Source: Megalonaias nervosa (taxonomy: Eukaryota; Mollusca; Bivalvia; Unionida; Unionidae). From it: DNA of 64,000 nt. The stretch is taken from the NCBI GenBank assembly GCA_016617855.1, contig JAECUM010004416.1:1-64000 (forward strand), written 5' to 3'. Both the position numbers and the translations under genes were made by a program. The stretch's first letter is position 1. Each line of letters opens with the position of its first letter. The notes under the pieces were generated by a model, which saw nothing but the letters and a program-made list of their open reading frames with translations, was not told the DNA's origin and did not search any database. Shown piece by piece: positions 52,601 through 61,231 of the stretch.

Positions 52601-55600
52601 ACCATTTCTGCATGTGAATCCTAGAAAGTCTCTGATGTTTTATTTCTAATTATAGACTTACCTATCACCATTTTACCATATCAAGCCTGAGGATAACAAA
52701 TTCCCTGTTGGAATAGTTGTTTTCAGGAACTCAGTAGTCCAGTGGCAAGTAAATTTCCTGTTGTACTAGTAATTTAGTTTTCATAAATTCTGTGTTGGAT
52801 TAGTAGTTTAGTGAAGTTCAGTTGTTGCGAGTCAGCATTTATTAGGTAAGAAAATCTGAATGATGAGATGCTGTTCAGATTCTCCTGGAGCTTATTGTGT
52901 ACATACCCCCCCCCCCTTGAATAAAACAATTGGGATTTCACTTCTCATATTTCTGAGGGAGGCTCAAATTTTGCCACTTTTCAAAATGAGGCTCTAATTT
53001 GAATGAGAATTACATCATACAGAGAAATAATGCTTATGATGTTGAAAAGCAAAAATTAACTTTTCAGCAAACATGGGCAAAAGATGGTGAATGGCAGATT
53101 TGTGATAAAATTTTGCAGTGTAACATATATAGTTCATGAAATGGACACAGAGAACAAATCCAGTTATGTTGAAGGACTAGTAAAAATTCAGCAGGACTAG
53201 TAATGTTTTCAATCTACTAGTCCTTTTGGTTACAAAGAAATTTATACTTAATTCTCTACCTGGACTTATTTTAGCTTTGAAAAGTATTGGCATAAAAAAA
53301 AACCCAGAAGATTTTCAGATTGTTAGAAGTTTGTTGTCTCAGCATAAACTAAGTTGAAGGTTTGTTGTATTTACAGTTGAAGAAGCAGCCATTAAGTATG
53401 ATGATGTGATACGAAAGCATTTTCCTGGAGTTGATATCCCTAGGTTTGATTTGCTGCTGCTTGGTATGGGACCAGATGGACACACCTGTTCTCTCTTTCC
53501 AGGTCACAAGTTACTAGAGGTATGACATTCTAAATGACAGTCAATTGTTTAATTCATTCAGCCCAAATAATACCTCCACTCATGGTCTGTTTATATCATT
53601 CAGTTGTCAATCCCCACTGTACTTGTGGTTTGTTTACTTCATTCAGTGGTCAGTCCTTCTTTCAGTTGTTTTGAATGGGTTGGTAGTAAAAACATCTTCA
53701 GTTGGTCAGAGTGGTTCATTTCTCAGGAATTTGACAATATGGAATCAATCAGGAATGACTCTATTTTTCATTGTTTAAATATTAAATATTCATAAGTTAA
53801 GGTTGACAGCGGTTTTACTACATGTTTCATTCAGGAAAAATAGTAAACAGTGGTGGATTTCAGGGCATTATTTGGTGATTATGAGTTTGAACTTGAAAAT
53901 AATGAGGAAGCAGAGGAAAGATATATTCAGCAGTTGCAAATTGATTGAATCATCATCAGAAGAGGATAATGACAGTGATGATGATAGTTATCAAGGATCT
54001 AGCAGTCTGGAATAATAATCTTTGGCTTGTCAAATTTGATGAGTTTAGTGGACCAAAATAACATATAAAATATATTACTGTGTAAATAAATTTACTTGAA
54101 ACAGTTGGCAAAAATTTTATGCATTTGTATTGTATATAAGCAGAGAAATAAAGGTTGAAATGATGTTTAGAAAATTTTCTAATTACACCACTCCCTTGAT
54201 GACTTGCATCAAGCTAATTCACAAACCTGCTTATATTATGGGGGCAGGTGTTGATCCCATTATTTAGTCAGAAAATACTTTCAGAATTGACACCTATTTG
54301 TTGAACATATAGAAAATTTTGATCAAAATTGGTAAATAAAATCTTTTTATGTCATTAGTTTTATTGTAGTTGCAGAAATTGTAATTAACATCATGAAATT
54401 CTCTAGTTGTAATATGAAGTAAAATATTATTTTGAATTTTCTTTTCGGAATATTCAACAAAATCTGGCTCAATGAGAATACTTTTAGCAACGCTTTAATA
54501 AATAAATACCAGTTAAACAGGTTTTGTCAAGTGAAATTCGTGTTTTTGTTCCATTTTTAATTCAGTTTCAATGTAATCATCATAAATGCAATATACTCTG
54601 TTGTATCTAAACATAAAAATGTCATTCTACCATTGCAGATATGTCCATGAATGTTTCTGTGAGAACCTTATTAAGTGATGTCTTTTGATCCTTGACTTGT
54701 GAAAAGTATTTGTTGTATTATTACAGCAAATTAAAAGAAGTCATTCCTTGTATTAATCATCATTTCGATTGATCAGCAATATAATTAAGCAATGTTAAAT
54801 TAGTCTAGTTATTCACAAAAATAGCAAGGCAACCAAGCAAAATGAGTACATGATGAATATAAGGATTCATTTCGCAGATGCAGTTTATTATGGAGCAGAA
54901 GAGGTCAAGAGTTTGTAGTGAACTTAAAATTCCTGAATTGATACTCTGTAATGAGAAAAAGTTTCAATTTTACTTGCAATGAAATCCTGGCTTCAGTATT
55001 TTATTGATAGAACATAAAAAACAAGTGTACACAGTTTTTGAAAAAAAGGAATCTTGTTTTATTGTGAATCAACAACAACTAAAAGCAGTGATATAACAGA
55101 CAATGTTTTCACATGTGATGGTTGATGAAACTTCTTGGAGTAATGTTGCTAACAATCTTTCAGACGTTGGTTATCTTGAAAATAAATGTAATTTATACAA
55201 ATAATCGAACAACTTTATTAGAACAAGCTTTTCATGGGCAATCATTCCAAATGCAATTATAAAACATGTATTAAAACATTAAACAGGCATGATAACATCC
55301 CGTCTCCCTATTTTCTTGATGTCCAGTGGGGATGCCATCCCATTCTTAATTTTATTTAGGTCTCTCCCTCCCCTGAAGACAGGTATGTTTTACACAGACA
55401 TGGATACAGTGCCTAAAGGGGATGACCCCTACAGTGATTGTGGGGATAACCTTGACAAGTTTTAATACTCAGGTATGTTTTACACAGACATGGATACAGT
55501 GCCTAAAGGGGATCACCCCTACAGTGATTGTGGGGATAACCTTGACAAGTTTTAATACTCAGATTCTACAGTGAAACGGACAAAATTTAGTTTTTAAGTG

Positions 55601-58600
55601 GCCATGGGGGAAATTTCTGAGTACACACTTTCACCTTCTACAAACTAAGCCTACATGGTGAAGGCTTTGGTTGACTTGGAAATGAGGATGATCACCCCTT
55701 CTTCCATCCAGGGAGATTACAGTCTATCTGTCTGAATATATGTAGGACTTTGGTAACTCCAAGGCTTTACTCCATGAAAGCCACTTACCAGCATCTTTCT
55801 TGTCACACTGTTATCAGTGCACTCATGGAAGGTATATGCTGAACTTTCTGCTTTGGACAAAAACAATGCAGCAGTCAACATGACAATCTTGTTGTTTAAA
55901 AAGGTGGATATAAATGTTTTCCATGCAGCCTCCAAGCTCATGTAAAATAAGGTCACACTTCTGTACTAGTCTGGGGATCACTAGCAATTTTTTGGATGTG
56001 CAGGAAAATATGGGAGTGACCCGATTCACCTTCTGGGTAATTTAAATCTAGTACAACATAATACCTGTTTCTGCTTGTCTGTACTGGAGTAATCTCAATT
56101 TTTCTCAATGTTTGGCTCGCTGCTCTACTTTATTTGGTATGCTGTTACTATTCAGTGGTAGAATAAGTAATGTGCAGATTGAAACAGGCAGCACAAGAAG
56201 TGCCTCTCCAGCTGGTCTTGCTGTTTGCACCTGTATTCAGGTTGATTTAATCTCAGTTGCAAAGGAGACATACTTGTTGGTGAAAAGATGAAATGCTGAA
56301 CACTGCACAACAGTTCGACATCAGTTAAGCTTCAACAGACAAATAAGAGGTTAAGCAGTATTTCTCTTCCCGCAAACCTCCCAACAGCCATCAATGATTT
56401 GGCACCATGCCTGCTAACAGACAGTCTTCCAGTTGGTCGCAGATGTCAGTGATTTGGCATCCTGCCTGGTAGCACACAGTCCTCCAGTTGGTCACAGATG
56501 CTGCCTGATCCACAGAAGATGGGAATTTTGTAAAAGGAGATCTGTTCATTACTCGACAGGTGGGTGGAAGTTCACAAACTGAACTCTCCAGGGTTTTACT
56601 TAAGGCTGTTGCTAGTGCCCAAAGATGGTATCAAGCTTCAAGCAGCTCAGCAAGTACATAGCCACACTGAGGTTCAAAATAGAGACAGGGACAAATTTGC
56701 AGTCAGTTTACACTGAACTGATGCTTCTTTTCATGTCCCAATTGACCTGAGTTCTGTAAAGTTCCTTGGGTTTGTGTAACAAGAAACAATAAAGCAACAT
56801 CAGTTCCACGGTGTTCATGAAAGTGATCAGCTTTGTTGTTTATTTTACCTGGTTAACATCATCAATGCAGTGGAACTATACAACATCCTCACAGAACTTA
56901 TGGGATGACTGTTAGATACCATCAGTCCATGCATTTGGACAATTTTATTACTCTTCAACTACTTGCAAGATTACTTTAAATCTTTGTATGCACATTCATC
57001 CCTAAGTTTGTCCTGATGAATGGAATGGCTGCTCAGTATGGTCACCATGGTGACAGTTTGACATCCATCTTGAATATTTTGTTATTGCTGTTCATATTGC
57101 ACATGGGGTTTGCACTGAAAGATTTCTGAAGATGTTAAGTTGGTCCTAAATGAAACTGATGATCTGTCATCTAAAATGCATGCCATGGCAGCTATATTGA
57201 AAATGTTATCTCTCTTTTATGAATATCATAATTGGGTTTGCACTGAGAGACTTTATATGATAACCTTGTTGACCCTGAATGAAAATGGTGTTTATCTAAA
57301 CTTCATAATGGCTCCAGTGACAGGCATCATGAAAAATAATACTCCTTCTGGATGGATGGCCATCTTGACATGGTAAGCAATCTGACATCCACTATGGATA
57401 CCATGACAGCCATCTTGAAAATCTTCTTATCATTATTATTATTACTCCTGAATGTAAAGTTGCAATTTTCACAGGGTTTTCACCAGAAGACTTCCTTTGA
57501 TATCTAGTTGGACCTAAATGAAAATGGTTCCAGTCTGCCCTCCAGTATTGACATCATGGTAGACCTCGTGAAAATATTAATAATATTGCCACTCCTTCTG
57601 GATGGATGGTTATATCAGTATTTGGTTTTTGCCAATGGATTTTTTCTGAGAAGAAATAGTCTTATCTTGGATTCCAGTAAATTTGTTTTGCCCAGTCGTA
57701 AATGAAAATGGTGTTGATTGACATCCAGTATGGCCACCATAACAGACATCTTGAAAACCTCGTTATTGGTCTTATCCTAAATGTAAAGACATATGGACAT
57801 GGGGTTTTCACTGGAAGACCTTTTATGGTGTCTAGTTGGTGCTAAATGAAAATGGTGGCAATTTGGCACAATAACTCCCTTAAAAAAGTTAAGATTTTAA
57901 TCAAATTTAGTATGAAGTTTGATTTTCATGACCCCTTGGCTGAATTTAGTTGCCGTCATTTTATGTCTGTCTGTGTTTAGCTAGTTATAACCCCTGAATG
58001 TCAGATCTGTGCATATTTTCTGCACAATAACTCCCTTAATTATTTTTTAGATTTCAACCATATTTGGTTTACAGTTAGATTTGATTCCTTGGTTAGGCTG
58101 GATCATCAGCATTCTTTATTTTTGTTTAACAGGGTGATAGCCCTTGGTTTTCAAACCCACCAACTTTTGTTTCAGTACAGCAACTGCTTTAATTATTATT
58201 GGATTTTATAGATGACTTGTTAACTGAGTGTGATTGTCAGCACTCTACATCATCATTTAGCACTGAGAGATACATCCAGTTCATTTCCTTGTGAGAACTT
58301 TATTGTGGATTTGATTTCAGTGCTTTGGTATTGCTTGATTGGACTGTGACCAAGTATCAACATACTACATTATTGTTTAGAAAAAATATAACTGCAGTTC
58401 ATTAGACTCATTCCAGAGTCTGAAAATCATGTTCTTACTGTTTCAAAATGAATTTATGCTGGATCTAGTCCTGCAACATGAGTCCCAGCATTTCAGCGGA
58501 GTCACACCAAGCATGTAATAGTTAAATAATGAGTCCCTGCATTTCAGCGGAGTCACACCAAGCATGTAATAGTTAAATACATTGCATAATATTCTGTACA

Positions 58601-61231
58601 CTACAATGATAAAACATTTTCCTTTTAAATACCCCCTTCCCCAGCCCCATTTCATTTCTCATTTCTGCCAACATCTTCATCTGTGTGGATGTGTGTGTTT
58701 GTGTGTGTGTGTGTGGTTTAACATCATTTTTCAGCACATGACAGGCTGCACATGGCAGTCAGTATCTTTGGTGTAGAAAGTACCAGGCATGTCTCCAGGA
58801 AGAACGGTGACCACCTACACACAGGAAGCTACTGGAAAGTTTTCTCATGTACCCTTGCTGGTTGAACAATGACTTAAACTCACAAGGACAGAGGTGAGAT
58901 GTGCGAGTGATTTGTTAAGACAAGTGCCTTAGACCACTCAACCACCCAGAGGCCCCATCTTCAGCTACATTGTTTAAATTACCAGTTAAGATTCAATTGA
59001 GACTAATCCACCAGACATTTGTAGGGTAAAATTAGTGGGTTCCAGAGGTCAAAAGCATGTGTCGGGACCTTGGACATTAGTAGTTTTCAGCTTGTCATTC
59101 TTTTTCTTCCGCACAATATTCTAATTTTAATTGGTGTGCAGCTTGATACTGATGAGACCTCAGCTGAGTTATCACAATTATGCATCATTTGGCAGAGTTA
59201 TGGCCCATGATTGGCCAACTACCCAGGTTTCATCTCTGCACATTGACTGCCATGTTGGATGTTGAGTAGAGCAATTTGATGTTAATGAGGATCTAGATGT
59301 GCTAATGTTCAGTAGCTTGCAGCATCATCTTTGGATTGTCAAATTTCCAGTCTGTTGGTTCTTAATTCTTACCTGATTTCAAGCCAGTTATGGTCTTAGT
59401 TTTAATTGTTTGGTCTGAATCATCATTTAGTGGAGTTGTGGCCCTTGATTGCTGGACTGTCCTACTTATTATTGCCTCAGTTTTGAAATATGAAACATTC
59501 TGTTGAATTCATTTTGACACAAATTCATATTCTTAAAACAATAGTTTCTATTCCACAAAATAAAATGTGGTCTTAAAATGCCATTTGGACTTTTTGTTGT
59601 TGAAATTATCTTAAGTTCATGGATTAGGTAGATTCATCTTGTTCATTATGTTAAAGCTAACCTTTTCTCCGACTCAATTGTGTACAAATAAAGACACTGT
59701 AAGTGCGCCAGAAGTGGAATTTGATTAGATCACATATCCAGTGAGTAACAAATTGGATTCATGAGTAAATAAATTAGTTTGTATTTCCTATGATATACAT
59801 GGAAGATACATAGTTTATATTAAAAAAATTGTATTATTAGGAGACAGAGAAGATTATAGCCCCAATATCTGACTCTCCAAAACCTCCACCAGCTCGAGTG
59901 ACCATGACACTTCCAATGATCAATAACTGCAAGTGTGCCGTCTTCACATCCTGTGGGGCTGGCAAGAGGGAAATTATTCAGGTTAGTACATTGTAGTGTT
60001 GATAACAAGTGTGCCATCTTCACATCCAGTGGGGCTAGAAGGAAGGAAATTGATCAGGTTAGTACATTGTACTGAATTGTTGATAACAAGTGTGCAATCT
60101 TCACATCCTTTGGTGCTAGCACATTGTATTGTAGTTAGTACATTGTATTAAATTGTTGATTATAAGTGTGTTGTCTTCACATCCTTTGGGGCTAGAAGGA
60201 AGGAAATTGTTAGGTTAATACCTTGTATTGTTGGTAACAAGGTTATTTGAGCTTAAGCATTTTTTAGAATACAATAACTTCTGTTGGATCAGATGTTGGT
60301 AAATTCTCCAGTAATCACCCTTCTGTGTTGTGAATTTTCAACCTGAGAATGATATGTTGAAATAAATCACGTCAACAAAGTTGACAATTTTGCATGTTTA
60401 CCTCACAAAAAAAATAAGAAGTCATTTTGTCATCTTTAATCACTTCTTGTATAATATTTGAGATATTGTTTAGTAGTTGTGTTGTGCCTGTTTGAGAGTA
60501 ATGTTAAGCTGTATGGAGTCTTACAGAATAAGACTACAGTATTTTCAAGGTGTGCATTTAATTTAGCAACTAACAGTGTGTCATTTGGATGACATCAGCT
60601 CACAGACAGCGGATATAAGTAGGACAGTATATTGGAATTGCCGTTTTCATGAACAATGGTAGTCACAACTAAAAGATATTTATGCATGATTACAATGCAG
60701 CCTGGTCCAGTGATATGAAATATGTTTAATGTTCCAAATATAAAAACTTGTTAATTTGCAATATACAGTCTAACAATTCTTTATGTATATACTGCAAATA
60801 TATGGAATGAAAAAGTAGAAGTGATGTCAAAATTGAAAATATACATCAGTTTATAAAGGAGAGTCGTAAGTGCAAGGTGATTTTTATGAGTGGATAATTT
60901 TTGTATGTATTGGTTTTGTTGAATTGATTTGTTCAGTAATCTCTGCTGTTAAACTGATCTGCATACACAGATGGTCTATACATGGTCGCTGTAGCAGATT
61001 TTTATTTGAAAACAGGCTTATTATAAGAAATGTTCAAAACAACAATCCTCTGGCTCAGAGGAACCATACAGAATATGTACAAGTTTTATATGTTGTATGT
61101 TGTGTATTTTGCAGCGAGTCCTGGAGGGAAATGAGCCAGACTCTCTGCCAGCAGCTCGTGTTCGACCAACCAATGGAGAGCTAGTTTGGTTCCTGGATAA
61201 AGCTGCAGCACAACTCCTGCGCAAAGAATAA
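29565..61231 (+). CDS. PGLS: 6-phosphogluconolactonase gene, five coding exons
   Basis: Exons 29565-29691, 47782-47982, 53377-53519, 59841-59981 and 61115-61231 join in frame to 729 nt (242 residues plus stop), near the usual 240-260 for animal PGLS. All introns are GT-AG with phases 1, 1, 0 and 0. The enzyme hydrolyses 6-phosphogluconolactone to 6-phosphogluconate, the second step of the oxidative pentose phosphate pathway, in the cytosol. Family signatures: SGGSLPKFL at the exon 1/2 junction, [18 protein letters not shown] in exon 2, the hallmark [15 protein letters not shown] in exon 3, and [14 protein letters not shown] near the end. Intron 1 is about 18 kb and full of retroelements. No breaks are seen, so this is the live host gene of the window. 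Confidence 0.93.
29692..32669. other. PGLS intron 1, first part; no gene seen
   Basis: AT-rich intron sequence with short direct words (for example TATTATCGCGG at about 29781 and 29799) but no recognisable element, RNA gene or coding domain. Confidence 0.5.
32670..32708. repeat. (AT)n microsatellite
   Basis: About 19 AT dinucleotides, followed at about 32770-32792 by a (TC)n-rich tract. Confidence 0.9.
32864..33062. repeat. About 22-bp satellite, roughly nine units
   Basis: Units AGCATACAGTGATACTTTTAAT / ...TTTGAAT repeat with few changes; the first half carries TTTTAAT, the second TTTGAAT, showing block-wise expansion. Confidence 0.9.
33063..34790. other. PGLS intron 1 continued; interspersed repeat at right edge
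   Basis: No gene. From about 34436 to 34790 lie units of an interspersed repeat with phrases such as ATCCAATATGGCCACCACAG, GTCTTGAAAATCTTGTT and CTAGTTGGTCCTAAAT, shared with 36795-37020 and 56930-57860. Confidence 0.5.
34791..35445 (+). mobile_element. MITE-like element, copy A (about 655 bp)
   Basis: Begins GGGGGCGCTCAGCAG and ends CTGTAGAGTGCCACC; the ends are imperfect inverted repeats (GG.GGCGCTCTA). Closely matched by copy B. No coding capacity, so non-autonomous; superfamily uncertain as no clear target duplication is visible. Confidence 0.6.
36148..36795 (+). mobile_element. MITE-like element, copy B (about 650 bp)
   Basis: Nearly collinear with copy A from CAGTTATTATGTACTTTTAA to CGGTAGAGCGCCACC, with small indels. 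The left terminal GGGGGCGCTC is altered. Confidence 0.6.
37008..37360 (+). mobile_element. MITE-like element, copy C, internally deleted
   Basis: Starts GGGGGCACTCTGTAG, jumps to the TTAAAACAGGGAAAATTAAT segment of copies A/B and follows them to TTCTTTTTCTTTAAAAATTT; the right end is missing where the gypsy element begins. Confidence 0.5.
37430..38259 (+). pseudogene. Gag zinc knuckle and aspartic protease, frameshifted
   Basis: [14 protein letters not shown] is a CCHC knuckle (C-x2-C-x4-H-x4-C). The protease begins [20 protein letters not shown]; the frame changes within the active-site DT segment near 37710-37745. The 37747-38259 frame then carries the rest, including [15 protein letters not shown], a typical C-terminal flap/alpha motif of retrotransposon proteases, and a linker toward integrase. 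Start unclear because the element is 5'-truncated. Confidence 0.65.
38280..39040 (+). pseudogene. Retrotransposon integrase, broken
   Basis: The zinc-binding region ([17 protein letters not shown], later [18 protein letters not shown]) is frameshifted near 38420-38460. The rve core starts [20 protein letters not shown], giving the first catalytic Asp, and decays after 38770 with frame changes and a deletion. The C-terminal part to 39040 is poorly preserved. It lies upstream of RT. Confidence 0.65.
39175..40626 (+). pseudogene. Reverse transcriptase and RNase H, two in-frame stops
   Basis: A long frame with RT motifs: [42 protein letters not shown] and catalytic YIDDVIIY, then FVGHIM. TAG at 40084-40086 follows FLGMAG, after which the frame goes on into RNase H ([39 protein letters not shown]). 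TAA at 40423-40425 precedes [17 protein letters not shown] and [15 protein letters not shown], ending at 40626. Only two stops over about 480 codons show a rather young copy. Confidence 0.85.
40759..41330 (+). repeat. 3' LTR of element 1, partial
   Basis: Starts TGTTATGTATATATAATTTA right after the polypurine tract and aligns with the solo LTR at 44868-45748 through AGTTTCAAATTCTCTTTTAT and near the end TGGATTTAATAATTTATATT. The expected terminal CATAACA is absent; LTR similarity is lost by about 41330. Confidence 0.65.
41331..42619. other. Intron 1 spacer; no gene recognised
   Basis: Short open frames (41394-41997) show no domain I can name. The region may contain decayed flanks of the DIRS-like relic that follows. 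Confidence 0.4.
42620..43519 (+). pseudogene. DIRS-like retrotransposon relic: RNase H end and tyrosine recombinase
   Basis: In shifting frames: [52 protein letters not shown] and CRLILIAPL, the typical RNase H/post-RT block of DIRS/Ngaro-type elements. This is followed by a tyrosine-recombinase-like region ([51 protein letters not shown]). The frame at 43103-43519 ends in GRISEYM, which may correspond to the first catalytic Arg block. RT and the rest of the recombinase are missing. Confidence 0.65.
43571..43765 (+). repeat. 5' LTR fragment of element 2
   Basis: TGTTATGTATATCTATATTT start; from CTGGTACATAATTTTATATA on it matches the 3' LTR-like segment at 46988-47145 (TACATAATTTTATCTAACTT, TGTGTACAAAA, TTAAGTTTGGC). 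Joined abruptly to integrase sequence at about 43766. Confidence 0.55.
43766..44490 (+). pseudogene. Integrase of element 2, N-terminally deleted
   Basis: Starts in the rve core ([14 protein letters not shown] region matching 38757-38790), with VQPDQGSNF giving the second catalytic Asp and [16 protein letters not shown] the catalytic Glu. The frame 43953-44282 continues through [21 protein letters not shown] 15-bp tandem duplication (CACACTGTTAGTGGA, about 44109-44138) repeats GHTVS. The C-terminal GPY-type region up to 44490 is frameshifted. Confidence 0.65.
44600..44867 (+). pseudogene. RT of element 2, 5' piece
   Basis: Aligns with 39215-39470 of element 1 (SHLQQQEKN, then [12 protein letters not shown], then LLENDFIEP). 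It contains stops, and is cut at AACCAAG by the solo LTR. Confidence 0.65.
44868..45748 (+). mobile_element. Solo LTR, 881 bp, with CAAG target duplication
   Basis: Starts TGTTACG and ends CATAACA. The 4 bp before (44864-44867) and after (45749-45752) are both CAAG, and the RT reading resumes right after. Related to the element 1 LTR at 40759. A 30-bp-class tandem duplication (GACCAGATTGTGTATTTGAA type) lies at about 45345-45412. AATAAA occurs at 45666. Confidence 0.85.
45753..46852 (+). pseudogene. RT (3' piece) and RNase H of element 2, decayed
   Basis: Resumes at the residue following the interruption ([18 protein letters not shown], [10 protein letters not shown]), then [19 protein letters not shown] and [10 protein letters not shown], where the catalytic YIDD reads YIDN. 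After several frame changes RNase H appears at 46517-46852 ([36 protein letters not shown]). Clearly older than element 1. Confidence 0.7.
46985..47388 (+). repeat. 3' LTR-like segment of element 2
   Basis: Follows CTTTCTTTTCCTTTTGAGGG, a decayed polypurine region, and ends TTTGTGACCATAGAATCATAACA at 47388. It matches 43600-43700 at its start and 300-482 and 27745-27890 at its end. Confidence 0.6.
47389..47781. other. End of intron 1; no gene seen
   Basis: A short frame reads [20 protein letters not shown], which may be a retroelement scrap, then ordinary intron sequence up to the exon 2 acceptor. Confidence 0.35.
47782..47982 (+). CDS. PGLS: PGLS exon 2
   Basis: Acceptor TTTTTTTTCAG at 47771-47781; donor CAG|GTATTT at 47983. 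Encodes [11 protein letters not shown] and the conserved [12 protein letters not shown] segment, ending [10 protein letters not shown]. Confidence 0.92.
48100..48880. repeat. About 51-bp minisatellite in PGLS intron 2
   Basis: Units TATGTATGGTTTTC(T/C)GTAAG(T/AG)TGGTTGTGAAAGTCAAATGAC AGCATTCATT and shorter variants recur about 15 times, in a higher-order pattern that alternates GGTTGGAAAAGTCAGTATTC with GGTTGTGAAAGTCAAATGAC. Confidence 0.9.
48881..51140. other. PGLS intron 2; (TA)n but no gene
   Basis: Contains an approximately 75-bp (TA)n tract at 49532-49608. No coding region, RNA gene or element is otherwise recognised. Confidence 0.5.
51141..51390 (-). mobile_element. tRNA-derived SINE-like element with inverted terminal words
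   Basis: On the minus strand it starts CCGCTCCAGTGGCCTAGTGG and TTAGAGC (RNA pol III A-box-like), with B-box-like GGTTCAAATCC about 35 nt on, as in a tRNA. The 3' part ends CACTGGAGCG, the inverse of its own start (10 bp), and holds a 9-bp hairpin CATCATGCT/AGCATGATG. About 250 bp. Confidence 0.75.
51391..53376. other. PGLS intron 2 remainder; no gene seen
   Basis: Ordinary AT-rich intron. A poly-C tract lies at 52906-52916. The short frames at 52375-52624 show no domain. Confidence 0.5.
53377..53519 (+). CDS. PGLS: PGLS exon 3
   Basis: Acceptor TTGTATTTACAG; donor GAG|GTATGA. Encodes [18 protein letters not shown] and the substrate-binding hallmark [19 protein letters not shown]. Ends in phase 0. 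Confidence 0.92.
53520..55380. other. PGLS intron 3, first part; no gene seen
   Basis: The frame at 53803-54015 ends in an acidic serine/aspartate run ([19 protein letters not shown]) reminiscent of the N-terminus of piggyBac-type transposase-derived proteins, but nothing else supports it. Otherwise unrecognised. Confidence 0.35.
55381..55560. repeat. 90-bp perfect tandem duplication
   Basis: Units 55381-55470 and 55471-55560 start AGGTATGTTTTACACAGACA and differ by a single base (GATGACCCC versus GATCACCCC), so the duplication is recent. Confidence 0.95.
55561..58478. other. PGLS intron 3, middle; interspersed repeats, no gene
   Basis: From about 56930 to 57860 units of the same interspersed repeat as at 34436-34790 occur in tandem (words CATCTTGAAAAT, CTAGTTGG(T/A)CCTAAATGAA, GGGTTTTCAC). 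55561-56900 shows no recognised element, although 56390-56510 has an internal near-duplication (AGTGATTTGGCA…CCTGC…ACAGTC(T/C)TCCAGTTGG). Confidence 0.5.
58479..58580. repeat. 52-bp tandem duplication
   Basis: GAGTCCC(A/T)GCATTTCAGCG and the following GAGTCACACCAAGCATGTAA appear twice in direct tandem with one or two differences. Confidence 0.9.
58725..58957 (-). mobile_element. tRNA-derived SINE-like element 2
   Basis: Minus strand: GGGGCCTCTGGGTGGTTGAG, TGGTCTAAGGCACTTGTCTT (A-box-like, tRNA-Leu-like), then GTGAGTTTAAGTCATTGTTC (B-box-like). The body continues to about 58725. No clear target duplication. Confidence 0.6.
59841..59981 (+). CDS. PGLS: PGLS exon 4
   Basis: Acceptor TTGTATTATTAG; donor CAG|GTTAGT. 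Encodes [20 protein letters not shown] and then [11 protein letters not shown]...GAGKREIIQ, the conserved beta-strand region of the family. Its last roughly 55 bp and donor are copied three times downstream (60000-60235). Confidence 0.92.
60000..60235 (+). repeat. Three tandem copies of the exon 4 3' edge and donor
   Basis: GTGTTGATAACAAGTGTGCC...CTTCACATCC...GGGGCTAGAAGGAAGGAAATTG.TCAGGTTAGTACATTGTA follows exon 4 at 60000-60070 and is repeated, more decayed, at about 60075-60140 and 60150-60235. Copy 1 keeps the CAG|GTTAGTA donor. Confidence 0.85.
60236..61114. other. PGLS intron 4 remainder; no gene seen
   Basis: No recognised element. The intron ends in TGTATTTTGCAG before exon 5. Confidence 0.5.
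61115..61231 (+). CDS. PGLS: PGLS exon 5 with stop
   Basis: Acceptor TGTATTTTGCAG. Encodes [18 protein letters not shown] and then [19 protein letters not shown], ending at TAA 61229-61231. Confidence 0.92.
   Translation, partial: RVLEGNEPDSLPAARVRPTNGELVWFLDKAAAQLLRKE

Noticed and set aside
53803..54015. piggyBac-type transposase N-terminus
   Set aside because: Only an acidic Ser/Asp run resembles it; no catalytic core is nearby.
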